DNA from: Pseudomonadota bacterium
Lineage (GTDB): Bacteria; Pseudomonadota; Gammaproteobacteria; Burkholderiales; Gallionellaceae
Length of the DNA: 64,000 bases
Direction: 5' to 3'
Assembly (NCBI GenBank): GCA_021848465.1
Contig: JAJZUP010000002.1
Location: forward strand, 186,001-250,000
Shown: in pieces, positions 62,144 through 64,000 of the stretch
How positions within the stretch are numbered: the first letter of the stretch is position 1
Layout of the letters: every line of letters starts with the position of its first letter
Program-made: the position numbers and the translations under genes
The notes under the pieces: model-generated
What the model saw: the letters and a program-made list of their open reading frames with translations, nothing else
Databases searched by the model: none
What the model was told of the DNA's origin: nothing

Positions 62144-64000
62144 TTATTTTGTCTTGAACACAAAAACGCCATCCCATGCCGCTGGTGGCGGATTATTGCG
62201 GTAATAACCGATCCGCTCAGTGTACACATGATATAACTTAGTGTCCGGCGCTTTCTGCTGGAGGTTGAATAGCAACAACTCGGCCTGGTCCCAATCCTGG
62301 TTACGATACGCGCGCAACATCTGGTGGAACAATTTGTTTTCCTCCTGCACCGCCTCGCTCACCGCCCCCTTCAACCCAAGCGGCTCAAAGATCGCCACCG
62401 GCTCCTCCTTGCCTTTCACGCGCACCATATCCAGTTCGCGATAGACGAATTCCGGTGCAGCCGTCTTGGTGTTTTCGCCCACCACAACCTTTGCGCCATA
62501 CTCCTTGGTGATCCCCTCCAGGCGCGAGGCGAGATTCACCGCATCCCCCATCACGGTATACGCAACGCGCACTTCAGAACCCATGTTGCCGACGCTCACG
62601 CGCCCGGTATTCACGCCCACACCAATATGCAGCTCCGGCCAGCCGCGCTGCTTTAGCCGTGGCTGCAAGGCGTCCAGCGCCTTATGCATCTCCAGGCCGG
62701 CGAGTATACCGTGATAGGCATGACGCTCATCCGGCAGCGGCGCTCCCCAGAATGCCATGATGCAGTCGCCCATGTATTTGTCTATCGTGCCACGGTGCTT
62801 ATGAACCACGCGCGATAACGGCGTCAGGAACTCATTCATCAGCAGCGACAGCTCCTTCGAGTCGAGCCCTTCGGAAATCGAGGTAAAGCCGCGCACATCG
62901 GAAAACAGGATCGTCATCTCGCGGCTGTCTCCCGCCATGGAAACCTGGTCAGGATGCTCGCTCAGTTCGCCGACAACCTCTTTGGGAACATATTGACCAA
63001 ACAGCTTGGTAATCTGGCGCTTGGTGCGCGACTCCAAAAAGTAGCCGAACGACATGTTCAGCGCAAACAGCGCTGACACCATCATCAGGAAACTGGCCAA
63101 CGGCAAATCGATCGCGCCATATTTCCAGACCAGTATGTTCAACGCAACCATGCCCAGCAGCACCAGGAGGCTCGCCAAGGTGCCGTGGATCGGGCTCAGC
63201 TGGGGCAGCAGCACACTCAACACGCCACCCACCAGCAACAACAGGATCACCTCGGCCCCCATGATGTAAGGTGGCCTGGATTTTAAATCCTGATGCAGGA
63301 TGCCGCTGATCATGTTGGCATGCGCCTCCACTCCTGGATAGACCTCATTTACCGGCGTCGTGCGCATATCCAGCAAACCCGGGGCTGTCGTGCCCACCAG
63401 GATGATCTTGCTTTTCAGTTCCGCAACCGGGATGCGCTGATGCAAGACATCCGTCACCGAAACGTAACGGAAGGAGTTGCGGAAACCGCGATACGGCACC
63501 AGCGCACTGGCGGTCCTGTCCACCGGAATGCGCAAATTATCCAGTTGCAGCCACTCCAGCCCGGCATAACTCCTGTCATCGTTGCCATATCCGGCCTTCA
63601 AGGACGGGTTGCCGAGCAAGGTGCGCACCATCGCCAGAGAAAGCGATTCGTAATATGCCCCGCCATACTCGATCAACATCGGTATCCTGCGCACCACGCC
63701 ATCCTCATCCGGTGATTGCGTGAAATGCCCGGCACTGGCGGCACGACTCTGGAACTCATCAAGGTTGCCGCCATAACCGTCCGCGTGAATGAAATCTATG
63801 GGCCGTCCCTGAAAAGTCCCCGGTGCGAAAACCGGGGCTGGCAACGCACCGGAAGTGCTGCCGGTATTGTTGAAGTAGTATCCCAGAACCACATTGCGCT
63901 GCTGCATCTTGCTGGCAAACTGCGCGTCATATTCGAGTTGCGGCTGGATTTGTTCTAGCGCACTTTGGTAAGCAGGGACGCCTTTAAGCTGCTGCCGGGC
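62144..64000 (-). CDS. CHASE2-domain adenylate/guanylate cyclase (partial, runs off right edge)
   Basis: At least 618 residues; the frame is open to base 64000 so the start is outside. The visible part begins within an extracytoplasmic CHASE2 sensor (NVVLGYYFNN, DEDGVVRRIPMLIEYGGAYYESLSLAMVR, LVGTTAPGLLDMRTTPVNEVYPGVEAHANMI). Three membrane helices follow (EVILLLLVGGVLSVLL; LASLLVLLGMVALNILVW; LASFLMMVSALFALNM), then a class III cyclase: metal-binding Asp in LFSDVRGFTSIS and KYMGDCIMAFWG, base-recognition Lys and Thr in DKYMGD and AYTVMGDAVN, and the Asn/Arg pair in NLASRLE. It should make cAMP, or cGMP. A PDE candidate is encoded next downstream. Confidence 0.92.
   Translation of the reverse strand, partial: ARQQLKGVPAYQSALEQIQPQLEYDAQFASKMQQRNVVLGYYFNNTGSTSGALPAPVFAPGTFQGRPIDFIHADGYGGNLDEFQSRAASAGHFTQSPDEDGVVRRIPMLIEYGGAYYESLSLAMVRTLLGNPSLKAGYGNDDRSYAGLEWLQLDNLRIPVDRTASALVPYRGFRNSFRYVSVTDVLHQRIPVAELKSKIILVGTTAPGLLDMRTTPVNEVYPGVEAHANMISGILHQDLKSRPPYIMGAEVILLLLVGGVLSVLLPQLSPIHGTLASLLVLLGMVALNILVWKYGAIDLPLASFLMMVSALFALNMSFGYFLESRTKRQITKLFGQYVPKEVVGELSEHPDQVSMAGDSREMTILFSDVRGFTSISEGLDSKELSLLMNEFLTPLSRVVHKHRGTIDKYMGDCIMAFWGAPLPDERHAYHGILAGLEMHKALDALQPRLKQRGWPELHIGVGVNTGRVSVGNMGSEVRVAYTVMGDAVNLASRLEGITKEYGAKVVVGENTKTAAPEFVYRELDMVRVKGKEEPVAIFEPLGLKGAVSEAVQEENKLFHQMLRAYRNQDWDQAELLLFNLQQKAPDTKLYHVYTERIGYYRNNPPPAAWDGVFVFKTK

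Noticed and set aside
1-64000. CRISPR arrays, insertion sequences, integrases or prophage genes
   Set aside because: No regularly spaced direct repeats, no transposase or integrase motif and no attachment-site duplication at the tRNA or tmRNA gene were seen by eye.

Overview
This window looks like chromosome from a betaproteobacterium, probably in or near the Gallionellaceae/Nitrosomonadales. That placement is inferred from overall protein character, the aro super-operon order with an AroA-Cmk fusion, a complete NiFe-hydrogenase hyp set and the very high density of second-messenger genes; it was not checked by any search. There is no insertion sequence, prophage, integrase or CRISPR array. 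Two genes run off the edges: an RbbA-type ABC ATPase on the left and a CHASE2 adenylate cyclase on the right.

Layout. 1-3.2 kb: RbbA/HlyD-type exporter genes and alanine dehydrogenase. 3.3-6 kb: a DHH-family phosphoesterase and a chemoreceptor with a periplasmic haem-binding motif. 6.3-14.8 kb: nickel uptake and hydrogenase maturation, read right to left as hypC/hupF-like, hupK/hoxV-like, hypA, hypB, hypF, hypC, hypD, hypE, then a NiCoT permease. No structural hydrogenase genes are present. 14.8-16.7 kb: a gene-poor, AT-richer stretch, an orphan flhD and a small coiled-coil gene behind a near-consensus promoter. 16.7-18.4 kb: a diguanylate cyclase carrying the same haem sensor as the chemoreceptor. 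18.5-22.7 kb: envelope operon lapA-lapB-pyrF-rfaE1-hldD. 22.9-34.7 kb: gyrA-serC-pheA-hisC-aroF-tyrA-aroA/cmk-rpsA-ihfB, all leftward. 34.8-38.1 kb: ubiG, a HAD phosphatase, a cyclase-haemerythrin fusion and tmRNA. 38.2-50.6 kb: c-di-GMP proteins, a DMT permease, a FapA-family protein, YqhA, a CAU tRNA, and a PP2C/GGDEF-EAL pair. 50.7-57.2 kb: phoU, an OlsA-like acyltransferase, an OlsB-like acyltransferase, a CBS-GGDEF gene pair, then plcP-like, dgkA and a GT4 glycosyltransferase. 57.2-64 kb: a leftward unit of adenylate cyclase, beta-lactamase-fold cyclic nucleotide phosphodiesterase, GAF-fused PilB/GspE ATPase and HD-GYP phosphodiesterase.

How the genes work together. The most striking block is 50.7-57.2 kb. 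It places a phosphate-signalling regulator next to enzymes resembling both known routes for replacing phospholipids under phosphate limitation: ornithine lipid synthesis (OlsB, OlsA) and phospholipid-to-glycolipid exchange (PlcP making diacylglycerol, a GT4 enzyme glycosylating it). A diacylglycerol kinase sits between the last two. The second theme is signalling. Five GGDEF proteins (two of them GGDEF-EAL), one HD-GYP protein, two class III cyclases and one candidate cAMP phosphodiesterase lie in under 50 kb. Several have redox or gas-sensing inputs: three CxxCH haem modules and a haemerythrin domain lacking one iron ligand. These would suit an organism living at oxygen gradients, which is an inference.
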